47,307 nt of DNA, taken from CAZWCX01 sp964632945. Its GTDB lineage: Bacteria; Planctomycetota; MHYJ01; WSZJ01; CAZWCX01. Where the stretch lies: positions 1 to 47,307 of the forward strand of contig CAZWCX010000050.1 of assembly GCA_964632945.1 (NCBI GenBank), given 5' to 3'. This document shows positions 39,510-46,528 of the stretch, piece after piece; position 1 is the stretch's first letter, and each line of letters opens with the position of its first letter. A model generated the notes under the pieces. That model saw only the letters and a list, made by a program, of their open reading frames with translations. It was not told the DNA's origin and did not search any database. Position numbers and translations under genes: made by a program.

Positions 39510-40220
39510 ATGATTCGTCGATCCGACAAGGGCTTCACGCTGATCGAATTGATGATCGTCGTCGCCATCATCGCCATCATCGCGGCGATCGCCATCCCGA
39601 GCCTGTTGCGCTCCCGCATCGCGGCGAACGAATCGTCCGCGGTGGGTACGCTGCGCAGCATGGTGTCGACGGAGTCCACCTGGCGGCAGACGGACACGGA
39701 CCGGAACACGATCTCCGACTATTGGGTCGCGGACGTCTCGGGTCTGTATCGCGTCGAGCGCCTCCCGGCCGGCAGCGGTATCGCCGTGGCGGCGATGGAC
39801 GTGGCCATCGGTCAGGCCGACAGCAACAAGGAAGGCGGCGCGCAGGGTCCGGCGTCCGCCGGTCCGGCGATCGCCGGCGCGGTGATCCCGGGCACGGCCC
39901 CGGCCATCTCCGCGGCGAGCCTCCTGGCGCTGGCGCGCTGCTCCGCGAAGAGCGGCTACTTCTTCCAGGCGATGACCACCGACCAGAACGCCGTCGCGTA
40001 CGAAACCGATCCGGACGGCAACGGCCAGGCGTGGTCGAACAACGGCGTGTTCGGCTTTCAGTCCTACCCGGAAACGTATGACAGCACGGGCTTGAACATC
40101 TTCATCGTCGGTGAAGGCGGCGTCATCTACGGCCGCGACTTCGGCAACAACGCGTTCGGCAACGGCGATGCGTGGCCGGGCGCGAACCCGACGACCGCCG
40201 GCTGGCGCGTCGTCCAGTAA
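39510..40220 (+). CDS. Type IV pilin-like protein, copy 1
   Basis: 236 residues. A class III signal, MIRRSDKG then FTLIELMIVV, is cleaved after G8 by a prepilin peptidase, leaving a methylated Phe at the start of the assembly helix. The globular part has DTDRNTISDYWVADVSGLYR (about 62-81), a low-complexity Ala/Gly/Pro loop, KSGYFFQAM and the C-terminal YPETYDSTGLNIFIVGEGGV segment common to a family of short pilins. Ribosome binding site AGGGAGG. No assembly ATPase, platform protein or peptidase is in the window. The mature protein is identical to that of copy 2. Confidence 0.9.
   Translation: MIRRSDKGFTLIELMIVVAIIAIIAAIAIPSLLRSRIAANESSAVGTLRSMVSTESTWRQTDTDRNTISDYWVADVSGLYRVERLPAGSGIAVAAMDVAIGQADSNKEGGAQGPASAGPAIAGAVIPGTAPAISAASLLALARCSAKSGYFFQAMTTDQNAVAYETDPDGNGQAWSNNGVFGFQSYPETYDSTGLNIFIVGEGGVIYGRDFGNNAFGNGDAWPGANPTTAGWRVVQ
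39645..40220 (+). repeat. Direct repeat, unit 1 (identical to 40597-41172)
   Basis: These 576 nt of pilin copy 1 are base-for-base identical to 40597-41172. Over the 690 nt from 39531 only five bases differ, all synonymous and all within the first 114 nt. The sharp edge of identity ends at the stop codon; flanks are unrelated. Confidence 0.95.
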
Positions 40221-40251
40221 GGCGATCCATCGAGCCCTCAGATTCCCGACG

Positions 40252-40282
40252 GGGGGTGCGGGGCCCCGAGCCTCGCACCCCC
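40252..40282 (+). terminator. Terminator hairpin after pilin copy 1
   Basis: GGGGGTGCG (40252-40260) pairs perfectly with CGCACCCCC (40274-40282) around a 13-nt loop, 31 nt after the stop codon. A pyrimidine-rich tail follows. Confidence 0.75.
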
Positions 40283-40404
40283 ATTCTCCTCTCTCCACTC
40301 AGGTTCGGCCGGCTCCACCCCCGGTGGTGGCGGGGAACTGGTATCACGGGTCGCGTCCGAAGGTTGGTTGGCCGTTTGAAGTGTAGTTCCCGTTCCCTGT
40401 GCTC

Positions 40405-40431
40405 GTGGAAGGCGGATGTCCCGCCCTCCAC
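40405..40431 (+). promoter_or_regulatory. Leader hairpin upstream of pilin copy 2
   Basis: GTGGAAGGCGG and CCGCCCTCCAC (one mismatch in 11) form a hairpin with a 5-nt loop, ending 30 nt before the ATG of pilin copy 2. It may shape the 5' leader; no equivalent precedes copy 1. Confidence 0.35.
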
Positions 40432-40461
40432 TTCGGCACGAACCCCCCACGGAGAATTCGA

Positions 40462-41172
40462 ATGAACCGCAAGAACAACCAGGGCTTCACGCTGATCGAA
40501 CTGATGATTGTGGTCGCCATCATCGCCATCATCGCGGCGATTGCCATCCCGAGCCTGTTGCGCTCCCGCATCGCGGCGAACGAATCGTCCGCGGTCGGTA
40601 CGCTGCGCAGCATGGTGTCGACGGAGTCCACCTGGCGGCAGACGGACACGGACCGGAACACGATCTCCGACTATTGGGTCGCGGACGTCTCGGGTCTGTA
40701 TCGCGTCGAGCGCCTCCCGGCCGGCAGCGGTATCGCCGTGGCGGCGATGGACGTGGCCATCGGTCAGGCCGACAGCAACAAGGAAGGCGGCGCGCAGGGT
40801 CCGGCGTCCGCCGGTCCGGCGATCGCCGGCGCGGTGATCCCGGGCACGGCCCCGGCCATCTCCGCGGCGAGCCTCCTGGCGCTGGCGCGCTGCTCCGCGA
40901 AGAGCGGCTACTTCTTCCAGGCGATGACCACCGACCAGAACGCCGTCGCGTACGAAACCGATCCGGACGGCAACGGCCAGGCGTGGTCGAACAACGGCGT
41001 GTTCGGCTTTCAGTCCTACCCGGAAACGTATGACAGCACGGGCTTGAACATCTTCATCGTCGGTGAAGGCGGCGTCATCTACGGCCGCGACTTCGGCAAC
41101 AACGCGTTCGGCAACGGCGATGCGTGGCCGGGCGCGAACCCGACGACCGCCGGCTGGCGCGTCGTCCAGTAA
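40462..41172 (+). CDS. Type IV pilin-like protein, copy 2
   Basis: 236 residues; ATG 40462 with GGAGA 7 nt upstream. The leader MNRKNNQG differs from copy 1 (MIRRSDKG), but from the cleavage site FTLIELMIVV onward all residues are the same, so processing should release the same pilin. Distinct leaders, ribosome binding sites and upstream regions suggest separate expression control of one product. Ends at a very strong terminator. Confidence 0.9.
   Translation: MNRKNNQGFTLIELMIVVAIIAIIAAIAIPSLLRSRIAANESSAVGTLRSMVSTESTWRQTDTDRNTISDYWVADVSGLYRVERLPAGSGIAVAAMDVAIGQADSNKEGGAQGPASAGPAIAGAVIPGTAPAISAASLLALARCSAKSGYFFQAMTTDQNAVAYETDPDGNGQAWSNNGVFGFQSYPETYDSTGLNIFIVGEGGVIYGRDFGNNAFGNGDAWPGANPTTAGWRVVQ
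40597..41172 (+). repeat. Direct repeat, unit 2 (identical to 39645-40220)
   Basis: Second unit of the 576-nt perfect direct repeat, offset by 952 nt. Recombination between units would delete one gene and fuse the promoter and leader of copy 1 to the body of copy 2. Confidence 0.95.
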
Positions 41173-41188
41173 CTCCCGCTGCATCCGC

Positions 41189-41247
41189 GAAAACCAACCG
41201 GCAGGGGACTCCCGCAAACCGCGTCGGGAGTCCCCTGTTTGGTTTTC
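41189..41247 (+). terminator. Strong bipartite terminator after pilin copy 2
   Basis: Inner stem CAGGGGACTCCCG (41202-41214) with CGGGAGTCCCCTG (41225-41237), 13 bp perfect. Outer stem GAAAACCAA (41189-41197) with TTGGTTTTC (41239-41247), 9 bp perfect. The A-rich and T-rich outer arms make it work in both directions. Confidence 0.9.
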
Positions 41248-41346
41248 GGCACCCTCCCGCGCGCGCCGCGTCCCGCTCCGGCGACGCCGTCGCGAGCTGC
41301 TCCTCCCGCCCGCCCATGGACCCGGCGCGAGCCCGTTTCCGCTCTT

Positions 41347-41359
41347 GACATCCCGTGTC
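41347..41359. promoter_or_regulatory. Inverted repeat GACA-N5-TGTC, pilin operator candidate 2
   Basis: GACA-TCCCG-TGTC, extended to TGACA...TGTCA (41346-41360), 239 bp upstream of the third pilin start. Its centre is 33 bp (about three helical turns) from the next copy. Confidence 0.5.
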
Positions 41360-41379
41360 AGGATGGCGTTCTCAAAATC

Positions 41380-41392
41380 GACACTCCTTGTC
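41380..41392. promoter_or_regulatory. Inverted repeat GACA-N5-TGTC, pilin operator candidate 3
   Basis: GACA-CTCCT-TGTC, 206 bp upstream of the third pilin start, similar in distance to the site before the first pilin (217 bp). The spacer CTCCT also resembles TTCCT there. Confidence 0.5.
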
Positions 41393-41597
41393 AATGAGCC
41401 GAGACGATCGCACCTGGCCTCGGATAGGACGGTGTTACTCCCTTCAGTGATACCGTTTGCGAGTTCATCCAGATTGCCGGGCACGGCATCGAAGTTGCGT
41501 TTTCTCTCCCGTCGGAATCACCCCCCCTGTGCCCGTGCCGGTCACTTCTTCTTGGGTTCCCCCATGCTGGTCTCCCGCCAATGTCCGGAGTTCGGGG

Positions 41598-42287
41598 ATG
41601 AGTACGCCGAAACGGGTTTCCTCGGGCGGTTTCACCCTGGTGGAAATGATGATCGTGGTGTCTCTGCTCGCAGTCCTTACCGCCATGGCCTTGCCGAGCC
41701 TGACTCGATCCCGTCTCGCCTCGAACGAGGTCTCGGCGATCGGGTCGCTGCGCATGCTGGTCGGTGCGGAGGCGAGTCTTCGACAGGGAGACACGGATCG
41801 GAATACGCTCTCCGACTGGTGGACGGCGGACCTATCCGGATTCTTCCGGATCGAGTCGCAATCCGTGCCCGGCAGCGGCGTGGGGCTGGTGGATCTCGCG
41901 CTGGCGCAGGCGGACGACGACAAAGAGGCGGGGGGCGCCGCGGTTGCCGGGGCGCCGATTCCGGGGGCGGGGGTGGCGGCCTCCAGCCTGATCGCACTGC
42001 CGCGTCTATCGCCCAAGTCCGGGTACTTTCTCCGCGCCCTGCTCACGGACGTGAACGGGAACCCGTTCGAGCTGGATCCGGACGCGAACGGGCAGGCGTG
42101 GACGAATGGGGGCAGTTTCTCCTTCCAGGCCCGGCCGGAGATCTACGATGCAACCGGGGTCCATACCTATGTCGTGAACGATGCGGGCGTGATCTATGCT
42201 CGCGATTTCGGAAGCTCCGTCCCGGCCAATGCCGAAGTCTGGCCGGGGTCGAATCCCACGGTCCTCGGGTGGCGTGTGGTGCAGTAG
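41598..42287 (+). CDS. Type IV pilin-like protein, third paralogue
   Basis: 229 residues from ATG 41598 (GGAG 7 nt upstream); the frame is open to 41457 but the prepilin leader starts here. Leader MSTPKRVSSGG is cleaved before FTLVEMMIVV. It shares with the other copies DTDRNTLSDWWTADLSGFFR, KSGYFLRAL, DPDANGQAWTN and RPEIYDATGVHTYVVNDAGV, but is clearly diverged in sequence. It is preceded by two GACA-N5-TGTC sites. No obvious terminator separates it from the next pilin gene. Confidence 0.88.
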   Translation: MSTPKRVSSGGFTLVEMMIVVSLLAVLTAMALPSLTRSRLASNEVSAIGSLRMLVGAEASLRQGDTDRNTLSDWWTADLSGFFRIESQSVPGSGVGLVDLALAQADDDKEAGGAAVAGAPIPGAGVAASSLIALPRLSPKSGYFLRALLTDVNGNPFELDPDANGQAWTNGGSFSFQARPEIYDATGVHTYVVNDAGVIYARDFGSSVPANAEVWPGSNPTVLGWRVVQ

Positions 42288-42422
42288 GAATCGCGCGAAT
42301 GGACTGAAGGGAGGAAATTCATCGACTTGGCTTCCTCTGAAGTGCAGACTGTCCGGGGGGATTCGCTCTGGATGCGGGGGACCAAGAGTGAGCCTTCGAA
42401 CCTTCCTGTTGAGGGTCAGACG

Positions 42423-43094
42423 ATGAGGAAACTTGCGCCCGTCCGGCGGGCGTTCACTCTGATCGAAATGATGCTGGTGGTCGTCATTCTCGGAATCATC
42501 GTGGCGGTCGCGGTGCCGAGCCTCCTGGGGGGACGGGTTGCCGCCAATGAGGCCTCGGCCGCAGGCACCCTGCGCTCGATGGTTGCCACGCAGTCGACGC
42601 TCCGTCAGACCGACTCCGATCGCAACGGAATCTCGGACTGGTGGACTGCCGACGTCTCCGGGTTCTATCGAATCGAGTCCCAGGCTGTGCCGGGCCTCGG
42701 GATCGCGCTCATGGACCAGGTGGTGGCCGAGGCGGACGATGCGAAAGAGGGGAATGGTGCCGCCGTCGGCGGCGCGCCGCTCCCGCCCCCGTCGACGACC
42801 AGCGCCGCCGGATTGATCGCCATGGTTCGCAGTTCCTCCAAGTCGGGGTATCGATTTCGCGGCATGCCCGGATTCCGCAGCGACCCGGACGGCAATGCGC
42901 AATCGTGGACGAATTCGGCCAGCTTCGGATTCCAGGCGCGTCCGGAGATCTATTACTCCACGGGGATCCAGACGATCATCGTCAACGAGGCCGGCGTGAT
43001 CTACGCGCGCGACTTCGGCGACAACAATCCGGCGAACGCGGATGCCTGGCCGGGCGCCAATCCGACCTCCGCGGGTTGGAAAGTGGTGCAGTAG
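42423..43094 (+). CDS. Type IV pilin-like protein, fourth paralogue
   Basis: 223 residues from ATG 42423 with GAGGG 7 nt upstream. Leader MRKLAPVRRA precedes FTLIEMMLVV; the residue before the cleavage Phe is Ala rather than the usual Gly, which peptidases tolerate less well. Core motifs are kept: DSDRNGISDWWTADVSGFYR, KSGYRFRGM, DPDGNAQSWTN and YSTGIQTIIVNEAGV. It may share a transcript with the third paralogue (135 nt gap). A strong hairpin follows. Confidence 0.87.
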   Translation: MRKLAPVRRAFTLIEMMLVVVILGIIVAVAVPSLLGGRVAANEASAAGTLRSMVATQSTLRQTDSDRNGISDWWTADVSGFYRIESQAVPGLGIALMDQVVAEADDAKEGNGAAVGGAPLPPPSTTSAAGLIAMVRSSSKSGYRFRGMPGFRSDPDGNAQSWTNSASFGFQARPEIYYSTGIQTIIVNEAGVIYARDFGDNNPANADAWPGANPTSAGWKVVQ

Positions 43095-43105
43095 CCTGCC
43101 CCCGT

Positions 43106-43138
43106 CCCGACGCGCCCTCCGACCGACGGCGCGTCGGG
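43106..43138 (+). terminator. Terminator hairpin after the pilin array
   Basis: CCCGACGCGCC (43106-43116) pairs perfectly with GGCGCGTCGGG (43128-43138) around an 11-nt loop, 11 nt after the last pilin stop. No T-run follows, but the stem is very stable. Confidence 0.7.
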
Positions 43139-43212
43139 GGCCGGAATCCGCCGAATCCCGCCAAACAATTCCGGCCCGCCCGCCGTACACGCAGCACCCC
43201 CGGCGGTAATGC

Positions 43213-43241
43213 TTGCCGCCCCCGGGCGTCAGGAGTAGAAT
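43213..43241 (+). promoter_or_regulatory. Promoter for the HtrA-like protease gene
   Basis: TTGCCG (43213-43218), a 17-nt spacer and TAGAAT (43236-43241), identical in both boxes to the TPR kinase promoter, 50 nt before the TTG start. No heat-shock-type (sigmaE/sigma32) element seen. Confidence 0.7.
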
Positions 43242-43291
43242 CCCGCGACTTTCCCCGCCCCCGGACCCACCTTAATCGTGGAGGAGGACCC

Positions 43292-45355
43292 TTGAGCAGA
43301 TTCATCCCCCTCGGTCTGTGCGCCGCCCTCCTGTTCCTTGTCGCCCCGGCGCAGGCGCAGGATCGGGCGAAGGACGCCCTGCGGCAGGATCTGGACTTTG
43401 CGAAGAGCAAGGTCTACCCGGCGCTCGTGAACATCGGCGTGGTGGTCCGCGACTTCTCCGGCGGCCGCACGCAGCGGGGCGCGGGCGCGGGCAGCGGCGC
43501 GATCGTGAGTCCGGCCGGTCATGTCCTGACCAACTTCCACGTCGCGGGAAACACCATCCAGATCACCTGCACGCTTCCGAGCGGGGAGATCATCGAAGCG
43601 GACGTGGTCGCCCACGACCCGCTCACCGACCTTTCGGTCCTGAAGCTGCGCCTCGAGCAGCGTGTGGACGCGACGATCCCCCTGCCGTTCGCGGCGCTGG
43701 GGGACAGCGACGCATTGCAGGTCGGCGACTACGTCCTGGCGATGGGGAACCCCTTCGCGCTGTCGTCGTCGATGACCCTCGGCGTGGTCTCCAACACGAA
43801 ACGGGTCTTTACCGACTTCACCGGCACCGAGGTCGAGGAGCTCGATCTCGGGGAAGGGGAGAAGACCGGCCTCTTCACCCGCTGGATCCAGCATGACGCG
43901 CTCATCCTGCCGGGGAACTCCGGCGGCCCGCTCGTCAACCTGCGCGGGGAGATCGTCGGCATCAATGAACTGGGCGGCTCCGGGATGGGCTTCGCCATCC
44001 CGTCGAATCTCGCGGCCCAGGTGCTGAACCAGGCGCTCACCTTCGGCGAAGTGCGCCGCGGCTGGCTCGGCATTTCCGTCATGCCGGTGCAGAAGCTCGG
44101 GCGCTCCACCGGCGCGCTCGTCTCCTCCCTCGGCCCCAATTCGCCGGGCGAAAAGGCGGGAGTGAAACCGGGGGATATCCTGCTCGCGCTCGACGGCAAG
44201 CCGGTCAGCGTTCGCTTCTTCGAAGAGGTGCCGCTCTTTCTCCAGTCCATCGCGGAAATGCCCGCCGGCAAACCCGTGACGATCAAGGTGTCGCGGGGCG
44301 GGAGCGAGATGGAGTTCAAGGCCTTCGTGCAACGGATGGAGCGGTTCCGCGGCGAGGAGGAGGAGTTCGCCGACATGGGCGTGACGGTCCAGGAGATCAC
44401 CGGACCGATGGCGCTGGCGCGCCGGTACGGCACCACCGACGGCGTCGTGGTGACCGGGCTGCGCCCCGGCATGCGGCTCGAAACGGCGCGTCCGAACATC
44501 CAGGCGGGCGACGTGATCCTCGCGATCGACGGCGCTCCGGTGAAGGACCTGGTCGCCTGGCGTACGCTGGTCGGCAAGATCCAGAAGGACAAGGAATTCA
44601 TCGTCACGTACCGGCGCGATCGCGAAGCGCTGGTGACGCTGGTCAAGCCGTTGCCCGACAAGCCCTCCAAATCGGGCCGGGAGCTTCCCAAGGCCTGGCT
44701 TGGCGCGCGCACGCAGGTGGTCACGCCGGACGTCTCCAAGGCGATCGGCCAGGAGGGGCTTCGCGGCTTCCGCGTGACCGAGGTCTTCAATTGGACCGAG
44801 GCCAACAATTCCGGGCTTCAGGCCGGCGACGTGATCCTCGCGATCAACGGCGAAAAGCTCAACTCGTACCGGCCGCAGGATGCCGAGGACCTCAAGCACC
44901 GGATCGAGGACCTCTCGATCGGGGAGAAGGCCGAGTTCCTGATCAACCGCGCGGGCAAGGAAGTGAAGCTCGCCGTCGTCATGCAGGAATCGCCGGCTTC
45001 GTCGATCGAGGCCAAGAGTTCCGCGCAGAAGGAATTCGAATTCACCGTGCGCGAGATCACCTTCCCGGACCGGATCGAGTACCAGTGGGACAAGGACCAG
45101 CAGGGCGTGCTCGTGGTCGAGGCGGCGATGGGCGGATGGGCCAACATGGCCGGCCTGCGCGGTCGCGACCTGATCGTCAGCATCTCCGGGAAGCCGGTGG
45201 TTGGAATCGAGAGTTTCGAAGCGGTCATGAAGGACGTGCTGAAGGACCGGCCCAAGGTCGTGGAGATCTTCGTGCGGCGCCGGTATCGGACCCATTACGT
45301 GTTCATCACCCCGGATTGGTCGAAGATCGAGTCGCACAAGGAAGGCGGCAAGTAA
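43292..45355 (+). CDS. Periplasmic HtrA/Deg-like serine protease with four PDZ domains
   Basis: 687 residues from TTG 43292, chosen because GAGGAGG precedes it and a signal peptide starts at once (MSRFIPLGLCAALLFLVAPA, then QAQ). The trypsin-like domain (about 35-245) keeps the full triad: H83 (VLTNFHVAGN), D113 (DPLTDLSVLKL) and S210 (LPGNSGGPLVN). Four PDZ-like domains follow near 255-350, 359-445, 467-570 and 583-665, each with a GDxIL or RDLIV core. HtrA proteins usually have one or two. The family degrades or chaperones misfolded envelope proteins. Two pseudoprotease relatives lie directly downstream, the first after 29 nt. Confidence 0.93.
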   Translation: MSRFIPLGLCAALLFLVAPAQAQDRAKDALRQDLDFAKSKVYPALVNIGVVVRDFSGGRTQRGAGAGSGAIVSPAGHVLTNFHVAGNTIQITCTLPSGEIIEADVVAHDPLTDLSVLKLRLEQRVDATIPLPFAALGDSDALQVGDYVLAMGNPFALSSSMTLGVVSNTKRVFTDFTGTEVEELDLGEGEKTGLFTRWIQHDALILPGNSGGPLVNLRGEIVGINELGGSGMGFAIPSNLAAQVLNQALTFGEVRRGWLGISVMPVQKLGRSTGALVSSLGPNSPGEKAGVKPGDILLALDGKPVSVRFFEEVPLFLQSIAEMPAGKPVTIKVSRGGSEMEFKAFVQRMERFRGEEEEFADMGVTVQEITGPMALARRYGTTDGVVVTGLRPGMRLETARPNIQAGDVILAIDGAPVKDLVAWRTLVGKIQKDKEFIVTYRRDREALVTLVKPLPDKPSKSGRELPKAWLGARTQVVTPDVSKAIGQEGLRGFRVTEVFNWTEANNSGLQAGDVILAINGEKLNSYRPQDAEDLKHRIEDLSIGEKAEFLINRAGKEVKLAVVMQESPASSIEAKSSAQKEFEFTVREITFPDRIEYQWDKDQQGVLVVEAAMGGWANMAGLRGRDLIVSISGKPVVGIESFEAVMKDVLKDRPKVVEIFVRRRYRTHYVFITPDWSKIESHKEGGK

Positions 45356-45384
45356 CGGGGGACGTTGAGGAAAGGAATCTCCGC

Positions 45385-46332
45385 ATGAGCAGGTACATTG
45401 CGCGCGGTCTGGCCTTGTTGGGCCTGGTGGGAGCAATCGCGGGTGGCGCCCGCGCCGACGAAGTGGGGGATCAACTGAAGTCCCTCCTGGACAAGGTGGG
45501 CCCTTCCATCGTGACGGTCAAACTCGTGCTCAAGACCGAGATGAGCATGATGGGGCAGAGCCGGGACAACGAGGAACGGACCGAGGTGCACGGCGTGGTC
45601 GTGGACGCGGACGGGCTCGTGATGATCAACTCGACGGCGATCTCCGGGGACGCCCTCTCCGAAATGATGGGGAGCGAGGGTGACTTCTCGATGAAGATGA
45701 CGCCGTCCGACATCAAGGTCGTGATCGAGCGCGAGGAGAAGGAGTACGTCGCGTTCCTGGCGGCCACGGATTCGAAGGTCGGGCTCGCCTTCCTCAAGAT
45801 CGAGGACCTGGGCGACCGGAAACTCGCGGCCGTCGATTTCAGCGCCGCGACCGATCCGATCATCGGCCAGACGGTCGCCGCGGTCGGTCGCCAGCGGAAG
45901 GCGTACGACTACGCTCCGTACTTCGAGACCGCGCGCGTCAACGGCGAGATCGCCAAGCCGCGCAAGGCGTGGATGATGGACGGCTCGATCAGCGGATTCG
46001 GGCTGCCCGTGTTCACCCAGGGCGGGCAGGTGGTCGGCGTGCTGACGACGATCCAGGCGCGCCTGCGCGACGATGACGAAGGGGCCGGCGGCGGCATGGG
46101 CTTCGGCCGCATCATGCGCATGCTCTCGGGCGGCGGCATGGGCGGCTCCGGCGGCGGGTTCATCCTGCCGGGCTCCATCGTCAAGGCCACCATCGGCCAG
46201 GCCAAGGCCAAGGCCGTCGAAGTCGCGGCCGAACGCGCCAAGCAGAAGGCCGAAGGGAAACAGGACGAAGGCAAGAAGGAGGAAGGGAAGAAGGACTCCG
46301 GCAAGGAAGGCGAGGATCTCGGGGACGAGTAG
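45385..46332 (+). CDS. Catalytically dead HtrA-like protein (pseudoprotease) 1
   Basis: 315 residues; ATG 45385 with AAAGGA 9 nt upstream; signal peptide ends at GGARA-DE. The trypsin-like frame aligns with the neighbour, but all three catalytic positions are changed: His to T84 (VMINSTAIS), Asp to G133 (DSKVGLAFLKI) and Ser to F205 (SGFGLPVF in place of GNSGGPLV). No PDZ domain; instead a Gly/Met-rich loop and a Lys/Glu-rich tail (about 275-315). Probably co-expressed with the protease. It may bind substrate or regulate the active enzyme. Confidence 0.82.
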   Translation: MSRYIARGLALLGLVGAIAGGARADEVGDQLKSLLDKVGPSIVTVKLVLKTEMSMMGQSRDNEERTEVHGVVVDADGLVMINSTAISGDALSEMMGSEGDFSMKMTPSDIKVVIEREEKEYVAFLAATDSKVGLAFLKIEDLGDRKLAAVDFSAATDPIIGQTVAAVGRQRKAYDYAPYFETARVNGEIAKPRKAWMMDGSISGFGLPVFTQGGQVVGVLTTIQARLRDDDEGAGGGMGFGRIMRMLSGGGMGGSGGGFILPGSIVKATIGQAKAKAVEVAAERAKQKAEGKQDEGKKEEGKKDSGKEGEDLGDE

Positions 46333-46463
46333 TCGCGCCGAAGTTCCGGGCGGCCCTCCGCGGGCGCCCGATGCGAACGCGACCCGGCGCGTCCGGATCC
46401 CCGTTTGCCCTCTTTCGCCGGCGGGGATCCCGGGGAGCGGGTCTTGATTCCGGTTTCATCCGC

Positions 46464-46492
46464 GGGGCGGGCGACCTTCGGGTCCCCGCCCC
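46464..46492 (+). terminator. Very stable UUCG-capped hairpin between the pseudoprotease genes
   Basis: GGGGCGGG-C-GACC (46464-46476), loop TTCG (46477-46480) and GGTC-CCCGCCCC (46481-46492) form a 12-bp stem with one bulge and a C(UUCG)G tetraloop, followed by a T-containing stretch. It sits 36 nt before the next ATG, so it may end the upstream transcript or limit expression of the last gene. A second stem, GGATCCCCG/CGGGGATCC, lies upstream near 46395-46432. Confidence 0.6.
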
Positions 46493-46528
46493 GGTTCGCT
46501 TTTCATCGTTTCTGGGAGCCCATCCGAC

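Noticed and set aside
39510..41172. The duplicated pilin region as a mobile element
   Set aside because: The identity stops exactly at the stop codon and fades at the 5' end of the coding region. There are no terminal inverted repeats, target duplications or transposase, so gene duplication or conversion explains it.
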